A stretch of DNA of 64,000 nt from Pogonophryne albipinna (taxonomy: Eukaryota; Chordata; Actinopteri; Perciformes; Artedidraconidae): assembly GCA_028583405.1 (NCBI GenBank), contig JAPTMU010000166.1, positions 217,001 through 281,000 on the forward strand. The letters run 5' to 3'. Below are positions 9,484 through 21,001 of the stretch, one piece after another; position 1 is the stretch's first letter, and each line of letters starts with the position of its first letter. The notes beneath the pieces are model-generated. The model worked only from the letters and a program-made list of their open reading frames with translations, was not told the origin of the DNA and searched no databases. Both the position numbers and the translations under genes were made by a program.

Positions 9484-10985
9484 GCCTCCTCCCCATCCAC
9501 CTCCTCCCCATCCACCTCCTCCCCATCACACCTCCTCCCCATCACACCTCCTCCCCATCACACCTCCTCCCCATCACACCTCCTCCCCATCACACCTCCT
9601 CTCCATCACACCTCCTCCCCATCCACCTCCTCCCCATCACACCTCCTCCCCATCCACCTCCTCCCCATCACACCTCCTCCCCATCCACCTCCTCCCCATC
9701 CACCTCCTCCGCATCCACCTCCTCCCCATCACACCTCCTCCCCATCCACCTCCTCCCCATCACACCTCCTCCCCATCCACCTCCTCCCCATCACACCTCC
9801 TCCCCATCCACCTCCCTATCCACCTCCTCCCCATCACACCTCCTCCCCATCCACCTCCTCCCCGTCACACCTCCTCCGCATCCACCTCCTCCCCATCACA
9901 CCTCCTCCCCATCCACCTCCTCCCCGTCACACCTCCTCCCCATCCACCTCCTCCCCATCACACCTCCTCCCCATCCACCTCCCTATCCACCTCCTCCCCA
10001 TCACACCTCCTCCCCATCCACCTCCTCCCCGTCACACCTCCTCCGCATCCACCTCCTCCCCATCACACCTCCTCCCCATCACACCTCCTCCCCATCCACC
10101 TCCTCCCCATCACACCTCCTCCGCATCCACCTCCTCCCCATCACACCTCCTCCCCATCCACCTCCTCCCATCACACCTCCTCCCCATCCACCTCCTCCCC
10201 ATCACACCTCCTCCCCATCCACCTCCCTATCCACCTCCTCCCCATCACACCTCCTCCCCATCCACCTCCTCCCCGTCACACCTCCTCCGCATCCACCTCC
10301 TCCCCATCACACCTCCTCCCCATCACACCTCCTCCCCATCCACCTCCTCCCCATCACACCTCCTCCGCATCCACCTCCTCCCCATCCACCTCCTCCCCAT
10401 CACACCTCCTCCCCGTCCACCTCCTCCCCATCACACCTCCTCCCATCCACCTCCTCCCCATCCACCTCCTCCCCATCACACCTCCTCCCCATCCACCTCC
10501 TCCCCGTCCACCTCCTCCCCATCACACCTCCTCCCCATCCACCTCCTCCCTGTCCACCTCCTCCCCATCACACCTCCTCCCCATCCAGCTCCTCCCCATC
10601 ACACCTCCTCCCCATCCACCTCCTCCCCATCCACCTCCTCCCCATCCACCTCCTCCCCCATCACACCTCCTCCCCATCCACCTCCTCCCCATCACACCTC
10701 CTCCCCATCCAGCTCCTCCCCATCACACCTCCTCCCATCCACCTCCTCCCCATCCACCTCCTCCCCATCACACCTCCTCCCCATCACACCTCCTCCCCAT
10801 CCACCTCCTTCCCATCCACCTCCTCCCCATCCACCTCCTTCCCATCCACCTCCTCCCCATCCACCTCCTTCCCATCCACCTCCTCCCCATCCACCTCCTT
10901 CCCATCCACCTCCTCCCCATCCGCCTCCTCCCCATCACACCTCCTCCCCATCCACCTCCTTCCCATCCACCTCCTCTCATCACAT
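9484..10985 (+). repeat. CCTCCTCCCCATC minisatellite array
   Basis: About 1.5 kb of 15- and 16-bp units (CACCTCCTCCCCATC and ACACCTCCTCCCCATC) with local higher-order phrases. The plus strand is almost free of G. Two overlapping plus-strand open frames of over 500 codons (Pro, Ser, His and Leu only) result from the composition and are not genes. Confidence 0.95.
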
Positions 10986-12458
10986 CCAGTGCCAGGAGAG
11001 CTAATCCAAAGACCTCATCCCACCTCCTCTTCATCCCACCTCCTCATCACATCCAGATCTTCAGCATCATCACAGTGTCTAGACCCCGGGGGGTTCCCTA
11101 TATACGATTTCAGGATCGGGGTCTAACCTCCAAAGACTTTTATCATGACATGTGTCAATAAATGTCCTTTAAACAAAATGAAGTCTCTCCTGATTGAACT
11201 GAGCTGTCTGACTGGTTGTTGCTCAATCTAAAATCTATAAAGACAACTCAAGATAATAAGCGCATTCAATCAATTAAAATGTAACTATGTATCGTGATTA
11301 ATCGTATGATCCATAGTTAACTTGTGATTAATACCAAATTAATCGAACATGACTCTTTTTCACCTTCTGTCTGAAACCAGAGCCCAGTCTGCTCTGATTG
11401 GTTAGCTGGCCGGCTCTGTTGTGATTGGTCAACCGCTTAGAGATGTCCCGCCCCTTAGCCTATCACGTACAATGTGTTGGAGCAATAGCCAATACTTTAA
11501 TATCGTGTAGCAAGTAAATAACGATACTCCCCCTCATCTTTGTACAGACTGAAATGATTCAGTTCACAGAATCATTACCGACCTCCTCTCCCCTGTAAGA
11601 TGAGAACAGAAACTGTGTGGTTGCACACATGTCTTTTCAAACAAAGACAGATCACCAAAACCCTTTTGTGGTTGATCAACACTGGTTATTCTTGTTTGTG
11701 AGAACAAGTGCATGCATGTTGCAGGTTCATCTGCTGATGACCGCTAAGCTAACTTTAGCTGTGAAGATACAACCCAGTCTCACAAAAAAATGTGTAATAG
11801 GGCAAAACGTAGTATCTTCACAAATAACCCTCTCAAAACATGACATGTGTAACAGTTGTAAATATGCAGTGGTGTTCATTTGTATTTTGGTATTATTTAG
11901 TATAATCACACAAATTCTGTGTTCTTCATTTATTGACAAGGTCGGAGATTAGTGGGCGGAACCTCTGAAGTGTGGTCGCTGTGCTCAGAGGATTATTTTT
12001 ATGGTGACTTCCCCCTTCATATTTTGTCCCTCACGTTTTCTCGCCCTTTTCTGTCAAATGTTCCACGAGAGAGGAGTCATTGTGAGGGAAACCTATAATG
12101 CTGATTTGTTATATCTGTTGTCAGCTGTTGTCAGATTAAACGGAGATCGCCCAAACTGTCCGCTGGCTCGGGTCTCATTCACGAAAACACAACGCAGAGA
12201 CCGCTTAACGACACCGGTTACACATGGATACAATATTCTCTCCTGTTTAGTTTTAATGACCAGTGTCCATGTTTTTTTGATGATGTCGAACACTGATACA
12301 TTTTTGTATAGAACCGTTTGGTATCTGGGGTTCAAGGTAATAAAATGCTGTAAAAGTCTCCTGAAGCAGGGGACTTTTGGATGAGTACAATCGTTCAACT
12401 AACCCTTTTTCTGAAAGTCAATCTCATACCCCCAAGACTTGACAGAAAAGGGAGGAAG
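10986..12458. other. gene-free stretch with transposon fragments
   Basis: 11,270-11,345 has the TTAATCG/CGTGATTAATCG motifs of a common fish hAT MITE. 11,355-11,495 (CTCTGATTGGTTAGCTGGCC, GAGATGTCCCGCCCC, ACGTACAATGTGTTGGAGC) is an inverted internal fragment of the MITE whose end forms the 57-bp arrays, matching 22,990-23,105. The open frames at 11.6-12.4 kb show no family resemblance. Confidence 0.5.
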
Positions 12459-12879
12459 TGTTAGGATTTGTGGAAAAAGGTAGGACCCAAATGTAGAATA
12501 CAAGAAAGGGAAAAAGGTCTAGCAACAAAAAGCGAGCTTTATTTAAAAAAAAAGCTGATGAACAAATCATGGTATGAAACAAACAGGTAGCACATGGTAG
12601 CAACAAAGCAAAAACAGACCATGACCAACATGGAGGGAGACAAGAAAGAAAATGAACCGACAAGGAACACAGGGGAAGACAAGACTAAATACAAAGAGGG
12701 GTAATCACAGCTGGGCAGGGGAGGCAGAAACACAAGGGCAACAGGTGAACACAATCAGACAATCAGACACAGGAGGGAAAACACAGGAAGGAAGACAAGA
12801 CACAGGGAGAACAGAATTTCAACATAAAATCATGACAAGACAGACAACTAAGATGTGACAGAAAACTAGGATTGTGACA
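12459..12879 (-). mobile_element. 3' LTR of an LTR retrotransposon (Gypsy-like)
   Basis: Read on the minus strand it begins TGTCACAATCCTAG and ends ACAAATCCTAACA, so it has TG...CA termini. It has an AATAAA at 12,543-12,538 and is preceded by a polypurine tract (TTGAGGGGGGGGGGTTC) at 12,880-12,897. That order identifies it as a 3' LTR. No 5' LTR is present in the window. Confidence 0.65.
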
Positions 12880-13850
12880 GAACCCCCCCCCCCTCAAGGG
12901 ACGGATTCAAGACGTTCCAAAGTCCAACACAAAGTCCAACACTTCCAAAAGGGTGGGTGGAGGGGGTCCGGAGGACGGGTTTGGGCTGACAGCCCGGAGG
13001 CACGGCAGAGGACCAGGAAGGGGTCTCGGGCGGACGACCCAGGGGCAAGGCAGAGGAACAGGAGGTGGTCTAGGGCGGACGGCCCAGGGGCAAGGCAGAG
13101 GAATAGGAGGTGGTCTAGGGCGGACGGCTCAGGGGCAAGGCAGAGGAACAGGAGGTGGTCTAGGGCGGACGGCCCAGGGGCAAGGCAGAGGAACAGGAGG
13201 TGGTCTCGGACGGACGGCCCAGGGGCAAGGCAGAGGAACAGGAGGTGTTCTCGGGCGGAAGAGGATCTGGTGTCGGTGGGACACCCGGCAGGACAGAGTT
13301 TGTTGCCGGCGGAGCCAACGGCGTAACAGGAACCCTGGACGGGACATGGGCTGGTGTCGACGGGACCTCCGACAGGACATGGTGTTGGCAGGAAACCCAG
13401 CGGAGCAGGTCTCGGCGGGACCCCCAACAGTACAGGATAAGGTGTTGGCAGGAAATCCGGCGGAGCAGATGTCGGCGGGACCCCCAACAGGACAGGATAT
13501 GGAGTTGGCAGGACCCTCAGCGGAACTCCCAATGACACAGGACATGGAGTTGGGATTAGAGAAGGGACATGAGAAGGGACTTGAAAAGTGACTCGAGAGG
13601 GGACTCGAGAGGGAACTTGAGAAGGGACTTGAGAGGGAACTTGAGAGGGGACTCGAGAGGGAACTTGAGAAGGGACTTGAGAGGGGACTTGAGAGGGAAC
13701 TCGAGAGGAGACTTGAGAGGGAACTTGAGAGGGGACTCGAGAAGGGACTTGAGAGGGAACTCGAGAGAGCCGTTTAGGACAGAGAGTGAATACTATACAG
13801 AGATGCTGTTTGAGAAACCAATGTGAGTTTGGAACATTGAACAATGTAAA
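12880..13850 (-). mobile_element. GC-rich internal tail of the LTR retrotransposon, tandemly repeated
   Basis: It is bounded by the polypurine tract. It consists of five 45-bp units (13,035-13,260, GGCCCAGGGGCAAGGCAGAG type), a roughly 63-bp repeat (13,380-13,545) and 12-bp TTGAGAGGGAAC/GACTCGAGAGG units (13,575-13,775). A 316-codon minus-strand frame of SRVPSQVP and LLFLCLAPG repeats is present. I treat it as non-functional repeat of the element, because no gag or pol motif is seen. Confidence 0.55.
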
Positions 13851-14209
13851 TCTATTCTAGCAGACCTCAACAATGGAAGTATGATCAGTAGAAATGGCCG
13901 TGACACGGGATATTTACAATAGCCTCAGTTTTCAGATCATCTCTTATATTGCAAAGAGAATGAAAGGGGTTTAATATCAATCAGAATCACATTGTCAGTG
14001 ATTTGAACTTCCCTGTCATTTTCAATGGAGATTGGAGCCAGATTCTTCTCAACATTTCCATGACTTGATTCAAAGTTTAAACCCTAAAGTTTAACTTGAA
14101 CTTTGACATCTCAATATGGTGCAATCTACATGCTTTTAATGGGATTTTGACGGACAGGAAGTGAAAATTCATTTGAAAGACTACACGTGAAAATATCAAT
14201 TTGATAAAA
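13851..14209. other. gene-free stretch
   Basis: AT-rich sequence with no exon or known repeat that I can support. Confidence 0.4.
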
Positions 14210-14520
14210 CCCTGTACATCTCTTCCTGTTCCACATGCATTTCTGTGTTCAAATAAAGAAAAACAATATAGCTACATCTTGACACTACAACACTAACAAA
14301 GCAACAACCAAATATCCACACGAAAGAGGATATAAGCTTAGAAAACATTTGTTTATGTATTCTCTAATTCGAAATGGTAAGATATTAAGTGTATTGAATA
14401 ACTGTACTCACTTCCTGAAGTAATGTGCTTTCCACAAACACAAAACCTGGCATGAGTTCAACTCTGATCACGCTATGAAATAAAAAATGTAAAACTAATA
14501 AGAAAGTATTACAAGTTCTT
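14210..14520 (-). pseudogene. Diverged duplicate of Ig receptor intron 1
   Basis: It follows 8,840-9,170 in order: TACATCTCTTCCTGTTC, TTCAAATAAAGAAAAA, CACTAACAAAGCAACAA, GAGGATATAAGCTTAGAA, TTGTATTGAATAA-like, then AAATAAAAAATGTAAAACTA. No Ig exon remains beside it. It suggests that the receptor was tandemly duplicated and the copy was lost. Confidence 0.55.
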
Positions 14521-14579
14521 GGAGAGTTGTACATGATAAGCAGGGGTATGCTTAATTCACTCGCAGTATTAGTTTAATT

Positions 14580-14878
14580 CAGTGGTTCTCAAAGTGGGGG
14601 GCGCAGAGGCTTGACCGGGGGGGGGGGGGGGGGCGCGAGAGACCAGGAGGAAAAATGGTTATTAAAAAAAAAAAAAAAAAATCATATTTTGAAAAATTAT
14701 TGATTCGAAAACAATATGATACAGTACTATTACGTCTGGGTCTCTGTGTTTCATTACAGCTCGGCTCTGTGTGTGTGTGGAACGAGCCATTTTGTGTGCG
14801 TGCGCGAGAGAGAGAGAGCGCACCGGTACCGGAGATCGTTGTTGTTAGCTTCTTGTGCTAGTGAGCTACGCTAACGGG
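14580..14878 (+). mobile_element. hAT-like repeat starting CAGTGGTTCTCAAAG
   Basis: It starts CAGTGGTTCTCAAAGTGG, with G16 and A17 homopolymers. It is interrupted at 14,879 by the intact hAT element and appears to resume at 15,963. Parts (GCGAGAGAGAGAGAGCGC, CGGTACCGG) are matched in reverse near 21,755-21,830. Confidence 0.4.
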
Positions 14879-15165
14879 CAGTGGCGGCTCCAGAGTATTT
14901 GTGTTGGGTAATCTATGGTAGGGCTAACCCATACAGTGGTGGGGCTCAAATCAGTATTTGTAATGTAATTACATACACGCTATATCGCACCCCTTCACAG
15001 TGAAACGCCACGCGTGAGGCTTTTATTAGTCTCCTTTTATCAGCTAAATTATATCGAGAGCAACAGGTGTGAGTTAAACAATACAATAGCCTATTCTGCT
15101 AATTCCAAGCTGTTACAACATGCTACGCAGCGGCAGAAACAAGAAAAGTTGGCATATAGAATTGA

Positions 15166-15249
<84 letters not shown>

Positions 15250-15954
15250 CAAAGAGAGACACAGACACAGGTAACAGAGAGAGACAGACACAGCACACAA
15301 CAGGTAGCCTGTATCTCGATTGTCATACAAAACACTTTTTCAAATGACCCATTATTGCAAAATATATTCAAAACTCACTATTCCCTCTTCAGGTGGGTCG
15401 TGTGACTCTGGCACCTGTTCGACTTGTACCTCAATGCGAGGGCGTTTAAGAACAAATCTATCCATCCGAAATATACAATTAATCCTAGAAGTTCTGCTGT
15501 CTGTCTGCAATTTACTCGGCGCGAGTTTGGGGACTTTTCACTGTGAACGTGACGAATCAGTAATGCATGACGCAGCAGACCCAACGTTTCGTTGCTCTGA
15601 TTGGCTGTAGGTCTGTTCAAATTGCATTCGGAGGCATTTTGATCTGACCGCGGCCGCACTGATATTATAACGCGAGAGAATGACCACACCTTTAGTGTAT
15701 AAAACTCCCCCACTACTTAGACTATTCCTTGCACCCCTCTTCTAGCATAAGCCCGAATGGTCTCAACCATATTGCGTCAGTAACGTGCACTTGTTGTTAC
15801 AGCAGGATCAGTTTGTGTGTTGTGGACACGACCCGTAGATTTTCGCAATCCGTGTTCTCAACATGCTTACTTTAACATACTTTTTCATGGTGGGGCTAAG
15901 GTGGGGCTAAGCCATTTCTTGGTATGGCTGTAGCCTACCCCAGCGCCGCCACTG
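14879..15954 (+). mobile_element. Non-autonomous hAT element with 8-bp target duplication
   Basis: Ends are CAGTGGCGGCTCC and its inverted match GGCGCCGCCACTG-type (CAGCGCCGCCACTG). Flanks are CTAACGGG (14,871-14,878) and CTAACGGA (15,955-15,962), an 8-bp duplication with one mismatch, diagnostic of hAT. It has no transposase and carries a (GA)n tract of about 73 bp at 15,172-15,244. Confidence 0.85.
15172..15244 (+). repeat. (GA)n microsatellite
   Basis: About 36 AG dinucleotides inside the hAT element. The Glu/Arg and Ser/Leu open frames across it are artefacts. Confidence 0.97.
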
Positions 15955-16019
15955 CTAACGGATATAAGGAGTTTTTTCAACAACAAAGTGGAGGAGAGTC
16001 CTCTCCTGTCAGACTGAGA

Positions 16020-16125
16020 GACTCAGTGAACTAAAGGACTCTCAGTGTTATCTCAGTGGGTCTCAAATGTTTTGGTCACCATTAATGTAAACAATTATTT
16101 CCGAGGCACACATTTATATGATCAT
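16020..16125 (+). repeat. Left arm of an inverted repeat around the finTRIM gene
   Basis: CTAAAGGACTCTCAGTGTT, ATCTCAGTGGGTCTCAAA, TTTTGGTCACCATTAATG and ATTATTTCCGAGGCAC have a reverse-complement counterpart at 21,580-21,728, allowing an indel of about 28 bp. Confidence 0.65.
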
Positions 16126-17094
16126 TATAGTTATAAAAAAATAAGAGAATAAGTTAAAAACAGGTAAGAAATACTGTATGACATTTAAAAAAGAATAAAG
16201 TTTAAAAGGGAATGATTTGTCAAATATCCATAAAGAAAAAGTAAATCTGTTTAAGAGCAGCGTGTTCCACTGTCTTCCAGAAGTAAACAAAGGCGTGTAA
16301 TCAGTTAGAGTTACTCATACTTGCTTATTGCTTACGTCCTGCTGCCTTTGAAAGGAGCTGCACGCTTTCAGAGGCTGAAAAGCAGAACAGAACCCTGGTG
16401 TTTTCTCACCTGGTTTGTTTACCTCTGGTTTGGATCTCACCTTTCGTCCTGACGGGCTCATTAGCAGCGGCCTCGCTCCAGAAGAGACCTCCGGGGTTAG
16501 AGCGCCACGTGTCCTGCAACACGGCCCAGGCGCCACGCTTTAAATGAGGCCTGAACCCAAAGCGAAGCTGCATGGAGCCAACAATGTGTTTCCACTTTTA
16601 TATATTTTCATAAGTGATCTATTTGGCCATCAAAGTTAATGTTTCATGGCCAAATAAGAAACATGCGTGCACTAAAAATACATTCCCTTGACACTTATTA
16701 GAAGATAAAAAGCCCCAGAATGCACTGTGTGAACACTTTGTGGTGAAACGAGAACATATTCTTAAGAGTGAAAGGAGTTACAGCTCAAATGCAGTGACTT
16801 TGGTTGAAACTGGAAAGTGACATTTTAAACTGGAAGAGTAGGAAAAATAGTGAAGAAGCTTAATATCTAAAACAAAAGGTTTAAAAAAGGTATAAACAAC
16901 TCCAGTGAATGTGTGTTAAAGCAACCCTCCTGTGATATATATGCTCACAGAGACGTTTGAGTGAGGGAGGGGTCAGACTGAGTGATGATGAACACTGAGC
17001 TTTGTTTCAGGAGGAAACTCAGTTCTAGTCTCAGATCACTTCCACATGTTCTCCATCAGCTTCGTACGGCACCTTGGACCTCACACAAGAACAA
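16126..17094. other. gene-free stretch downstream of finTRIM
   Basis: Unremarkable, mostly AT-rich sequence. No splice-supported exon, RNA gene or named repeat was recognised. Confidence 0.4.
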
Positions 17095-17114
17095 CATCCT
17101 GTTTCAGTTTCTAC

Positions 17115-17120
17115 TTTATT
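17115..17120 (-). terminator. Candidate poly(A) signal of the finTRIM gene
   Basis: AATAAA on the minus strand, 685 bp past the stop codon. It would give a 3' UTR of about 0.7 kb. Other AATAAA-like hexamers may exist, so this is a guess by position. Confidence 0.35.
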
Positions 17121-17804
17121 CATCATCCAAACATTTCATTTGATCACACATCCCATCAGTAAAGTCTGTTCAATGACTATCGATCAATGACTTCATCACT
17201 TTCCCTTTATCCACACCATGTGTTTCAGAGTACCCTATTTCTATTTGCACAACAACAACAACAACAAATAACTGTAATATTATACCATTGATTTCCCAAG
17301 CAAAGACTCTGAGCTATTTACAGGAGAATAATATATGATGGACTTATTGATTATGATCATGACAGGAAGTAATATCATTTTGAATAAACATGTTATGATG
17401 AAATAGTTGTTCTAACCATCTGGGTTTAATGTGTTAGTTCATTTGGGCAGCAACAATAACATGGAATCTGTCAAAGTAATACATGTGATTCTAAATGTCT
17501 CTGAAGACTCGTGCATTACAAGAGAAACAACAACATGAATCAAAAGAAACATCCAGCAAATCTTTAGAGCAAAGTGTACAGGTGAACAAGGATCCTCCTG
17601 AGCAGTGACAGCCTCCATGCTACACAGACACAGGAAGGAGCCGGAAGAAAGTCCAACATCTAAGAACAACTCATGAGAAGATGTTCAAGCCCCGCCCATC
17701 ATGTTTGATTGACAGCTGATCTCTGCAGTGAAGACATGAGCAGTCAGCTCTGATGGACACACGGTGAGTTTAAGAAGTAGAAGAGTTCCTCCAAGGACTC
17801 CAGG

Positions 17805-19470
17805 CTATTTGAGTTTACAAAACTCAGCAGTGTCTCCATAATTAAAATAAAGCTGAACTCCAGCATGTAGCGGCTGAGTGAACGTGGTCTGCACTCTGTG
17901 GAGGAGAGTCATGGTTTCAGAGACGCTGTAGAAGGACAGAACACCTGCTCTGTGATCCAGATACACTCCTACTCTGGAGGACGGAGGACCTGAGACGGGA
18001 GTGCTGATACTGTTGTAACAAAATGTAAAACTGTTTTGGTTACAATCTAACGCCCAACATTTGTCATTGAATCCAAATATACTTTCCCTCCCTCCTCTGC
18101 TGATATTCTTGTATGCGACTGCAACAAACACTACTTCCCCTCTCCGCTCCACCTCCCAGTAACAACGTCCAGTCAGACTCTCTCTACTCAGGACCTGAGA
18201 ACCAGTGAATCTGTCTGGGTGATGAGAATAAGACTGTTGTTGTGTCATGAATGTTACTTTTCTGCTCCCCTCAGATAATAACAGCCATGTGTTTGCTGTG
18301 TTTGGATCCAGAGTGATCTCCTGTGAATATGTTAAGAACCCAGCTCTGGTGGTGGGCTCTGCTGCTGACGGTAAAACCTCCACCTCAGTCGGTGAGACGT
18401 TTGTCCATTCCTCTCTCAGGACGTCCTGTAGTTTGTCTCTGACTGCTGACAGGGCCGCCGTCACGTCCTCAAAGTAGCTCAGAGGACGGATGTTGATGCT
18501 GGAGGAGTGTGTAGCTTCACTGAGGGCTGGCAGTGAGGAGGGGTAGCTGAGCAGGAACTGGTTGTGATCGTCTGTGTGAGACAGCAGCTTCAGCTCAGCG
18601 TCTCTCCTCTTCAGCTCCCTGATCTCCTGCTCCAGCTTCTCCTGGAGCTCTCTGACTCGACTCACTTCTCTCTCCTGCTGGGATCTGAGCTGCTGCTTCA
18701 CATCAGAGCTTCTCTTCTCCATGAGACGGATCAGCTCAGTGAACGTCTTCTCACTGTCCTCCACTGCTTTATCAGCAGAGCCGTTGACGGCCTCCACCTC
18801 CTGCTGAAGCAGCTTCACCTCCTTCTCTCTGTCCTGGATCCTCTGCTGGATGTTGAGTCGACTCCCCTCCAGCTCTCTCTGCCTCTCAGTCCTCTCTGCT
18901 GCAGCAGACACCGTGTCGTGGCCTTTGTGTTCGTCCACAGAGCAGAGATAACAGATACTCTGCTGATCAGTGAGGCAGAACAGCTTCTTCACCTCGTCGT
19001 GACGAGAGCAGATGTTCTCCTGGAGCTTCTTGGAGGGCTCCACCAGCTTGTGTTTCTTTAATGGAGCTGCGTCATAATGAGGCTGGAGGTGTTTGTCACA
19101 GTAAGAGGCCCAGACACACGAGGCAGGACTTACAGGCTCTCAGCTTCCTCCCAGTGCAGACATCACAGGCCACATCTTCAGCTCCAGCATAGCAGAGATC
19201 AGCAGGAGCAGCTGGGGGTCCAGTCTTCTTCAGCTCCTCCACTAAAGCTGCTAACATGGTGTTCTTCAGCAGGACAGGCCTCGGTGTGAAGCTCTGCCTG
19301 CACTGAGGGCAGCTGTGGATCTTCTTCTCATCCTCTCCGTCCCAGAAGCCTGTAATACACTTCATGCAGTAGCTGTGTCCACAGGAAGTGCTCACCGGAT
19401 CCTTCAGTAGATCCAGACAGATGGAACAAGATAACATTTCCCGCTCCAGCTGAACTCCTTTCTGCGCCAT
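17805..19470 (-). CDS. finTRIM-type E3 ligase (RING, B-box, coiled coil, B30.2), frameshifted
   Basis: A single-exon TRIM protein of about 553 residues if the break is ignored. The first 121 codons (start 19,470) carry a complete RING: Cys15, Cys18, Cys30, His32, Cys35, Cys38, Cys54 and Cys57, followed by the [19 protein letters not shown] linker. An extra C in the CCC at 19,109-19,111 shifts the frame after CLVCL and stops it at 19,096. The other frame continues [15 protein letters not shown] and [17 protein letters not shown], with the B-box 2 ([22 protein letters not shown]), a long coiled coil, and a B30.2/SPRY domain ([31 protein letters not shown]) to the stop at 17,805. finTRIMs are a large fish-specific antiviral/ubiquitin ligase expansion. 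A +1 at a 2-3 base homopolymer in an otherwise intact gene may be a recent null or an assembly error. Confidence 0.88.
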
Positions 19471-19497
19471 CTCACCTCTCAGTAGCAGCGAGTGTGA

Positions 19498-19507
19498 GTT
19501 TCACTTC
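19498..19507 (-). promoter_or_regulatory. Candidate ETS/IRF composite site upstream of finTRIM
   Basis: On the minus strand GGAAGTGAAA fits the GGAANNGAAA ETS-IRF composite, 28 bp before the start codon. Interferon or immune-lineage control would suit a finTRIM. A 10-bp match can arise by chance. Confidence 0.3.
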
Positions 19508-19933
19508 CTGAGAGCTGAAACTAGTGACAGCTGATCTGACAGCATGTGTGTGTGCAGTGAATGTGGCCTATCAGCTCTTGTGCTTTCCCCACATGTTGGT
19601 TACTCCCCTCCTCCTCAGTGTGGATCTGAAGGGGAGGAACCAGGAAGTACAGAGTGGAGCTGGCTGTGTCTGAGAGCAGGAAGAAGAGGGAGGGCTCATC
19701 AAACGCTGACTCATTCCAGGAGGAGCAGCGCTCACACTCTGACCTACAGAGCCTCGGTTACAACCTGCTCTTCCTTTGAAAAGAGCTTTTAGTTTGAAAA
19801 TAAGTGGGTAAACTTACAAAATCTGAAGGGGGTTAAATACTTGTTTCCTCCACTGTAAGTGTATAGCCTCAATGTCCTGAGATAGCTGATTGAGTTAATA
19901 GTTGAATGTACAGGAAGTCGTGTTTTACTGTAA

Positions 19934-20005
19934 GTACTAGTAGTAGTAGTGGTAGTAGTAGTAGTAGTAGTAGTAGTAGTACTAGTAGTACTAGTAGTAG
20001 TAGTG

Positions 20006-20046
<41 letters not shown>

Positions 20047-20047
20047 T

Positions 20048-20085
<38 letters not shown>

Positions 20086-20152
20086 TGTAGTAGTAGTTGT
20101 AGTAGTAGTAGTAGTAGTAGTAGTTGTAGTAGTAGTAGTAGTAGTAGTAGTT

Positions 20153-20187
<35 letters not shown>

Positions 20188-20207
20188 TGTAGTAGTAGTA
20201 GTGTCTG
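19934..20207 (+). repeat. (AGT)n trinucleotide microsatellite
   Basis: About 90 AGT units with scattered AGTTGT and AGTGGT variants, followed by G12 at 20,209-20,220. It lies about 460 bp upstream of the finTRIM start. All-Val, all-Ser and all-Thr/Leu frames here are artefacts. Confidence 0.97.
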
Positions 20208-20356
20208 TGGGGGGGGGGGGGCTTTTATATAGAAACAAATCCTTATCCTGTGCGTCTTGTTTGGATACAGTGAGATTCTAGGGCTTTTATTTTGAAAAAC
20301 CATCCCTCTTCCTATGGCACAATACAACTCAGTACATTTTTGGTCATTACGTAAAT

Positions 20357-20814
20357 GTTATACCCTTTTGTTGGAGAAAATACAAGGTGTCTTCTTTATT
20401 ATGGGTTTTCTGATGGGTATGATACTGTGTGTGACTTTGCACTGTGTGACCTTGCAGCTGCCTCCTCGTAGATAGGAGAAGGCAGGACATCATTCATGTT
20501 GTTGATTCCAACGAGAGCACACACACGTTGTCTCCTCTCCTCTTTGAGGGGCAAAGAGCAACACTGCCTTTCCAGAGATGTCCCGACGCCTTCCCGACAC
20601 CTGATGACACCGAACCGATTTACGACCCTGTTTGGTACCTCCTGACTTTAGACTATATAAGCTTGATGTTACTTCCTGCTCCTTTGAGCAGCATACCTCA
20701 TGTGTGTGAGTTCAACCATATCCTTATGTGACTTAACTCTGCTCCTTCTTGCACGAATAAATGAGTACCTGACTATTGATTCTCAACCCGGTGTCAAGTG
20801 ATATATTCCTAACA
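20357..20814 (+). mobile_element. LTR-like sequence (solo LTR candidate)
   Basis: It begins TGTTATACCC and ends ATTCCTAACA (TGTTA...TAACA inverted ends). It has a TATA box (CTATATAAG, 20,653-20,661) and AATAAA (20,756-20,761) about 100 bp later, the classical U3-R spacing. The flanking bases do not show a clear target duplication, so the ends are uncertain. Confidence 0.45.
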
Positions 20815-21001
20815 CCTTTCTTTAGTAGAATTGTATAAATTGGAAGGCTAACTAGGTAATCAGCTCGCCGGTGATTTGCAGCTGCGTGCTGGAAAAGATG
20901 AGATCTCAGACTGGCTTACCTGTACGTCAATCAAGTGGCAAATGCCATAGTAAGGATGGATGATAGGCTAACTCTTTTTTTTCAGTCCATGCGATCTACC
21001 C

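Noticed and set aside
9456..11126. 556-codon Pro/Ser/His-rich frame (extensin-like)
   Set aside because: Stop codons are compositionally impossible in the CCTCC array. Two frames are open at once and there is no coding context.
12894..13844. 316-codon minus-strand protein with LLFLCLAPG repeats
   Set aside because: It lies between a polypurine tract and LTR and is composed of tandem DNA repeats. It is better explained as part of the retrotransposon.
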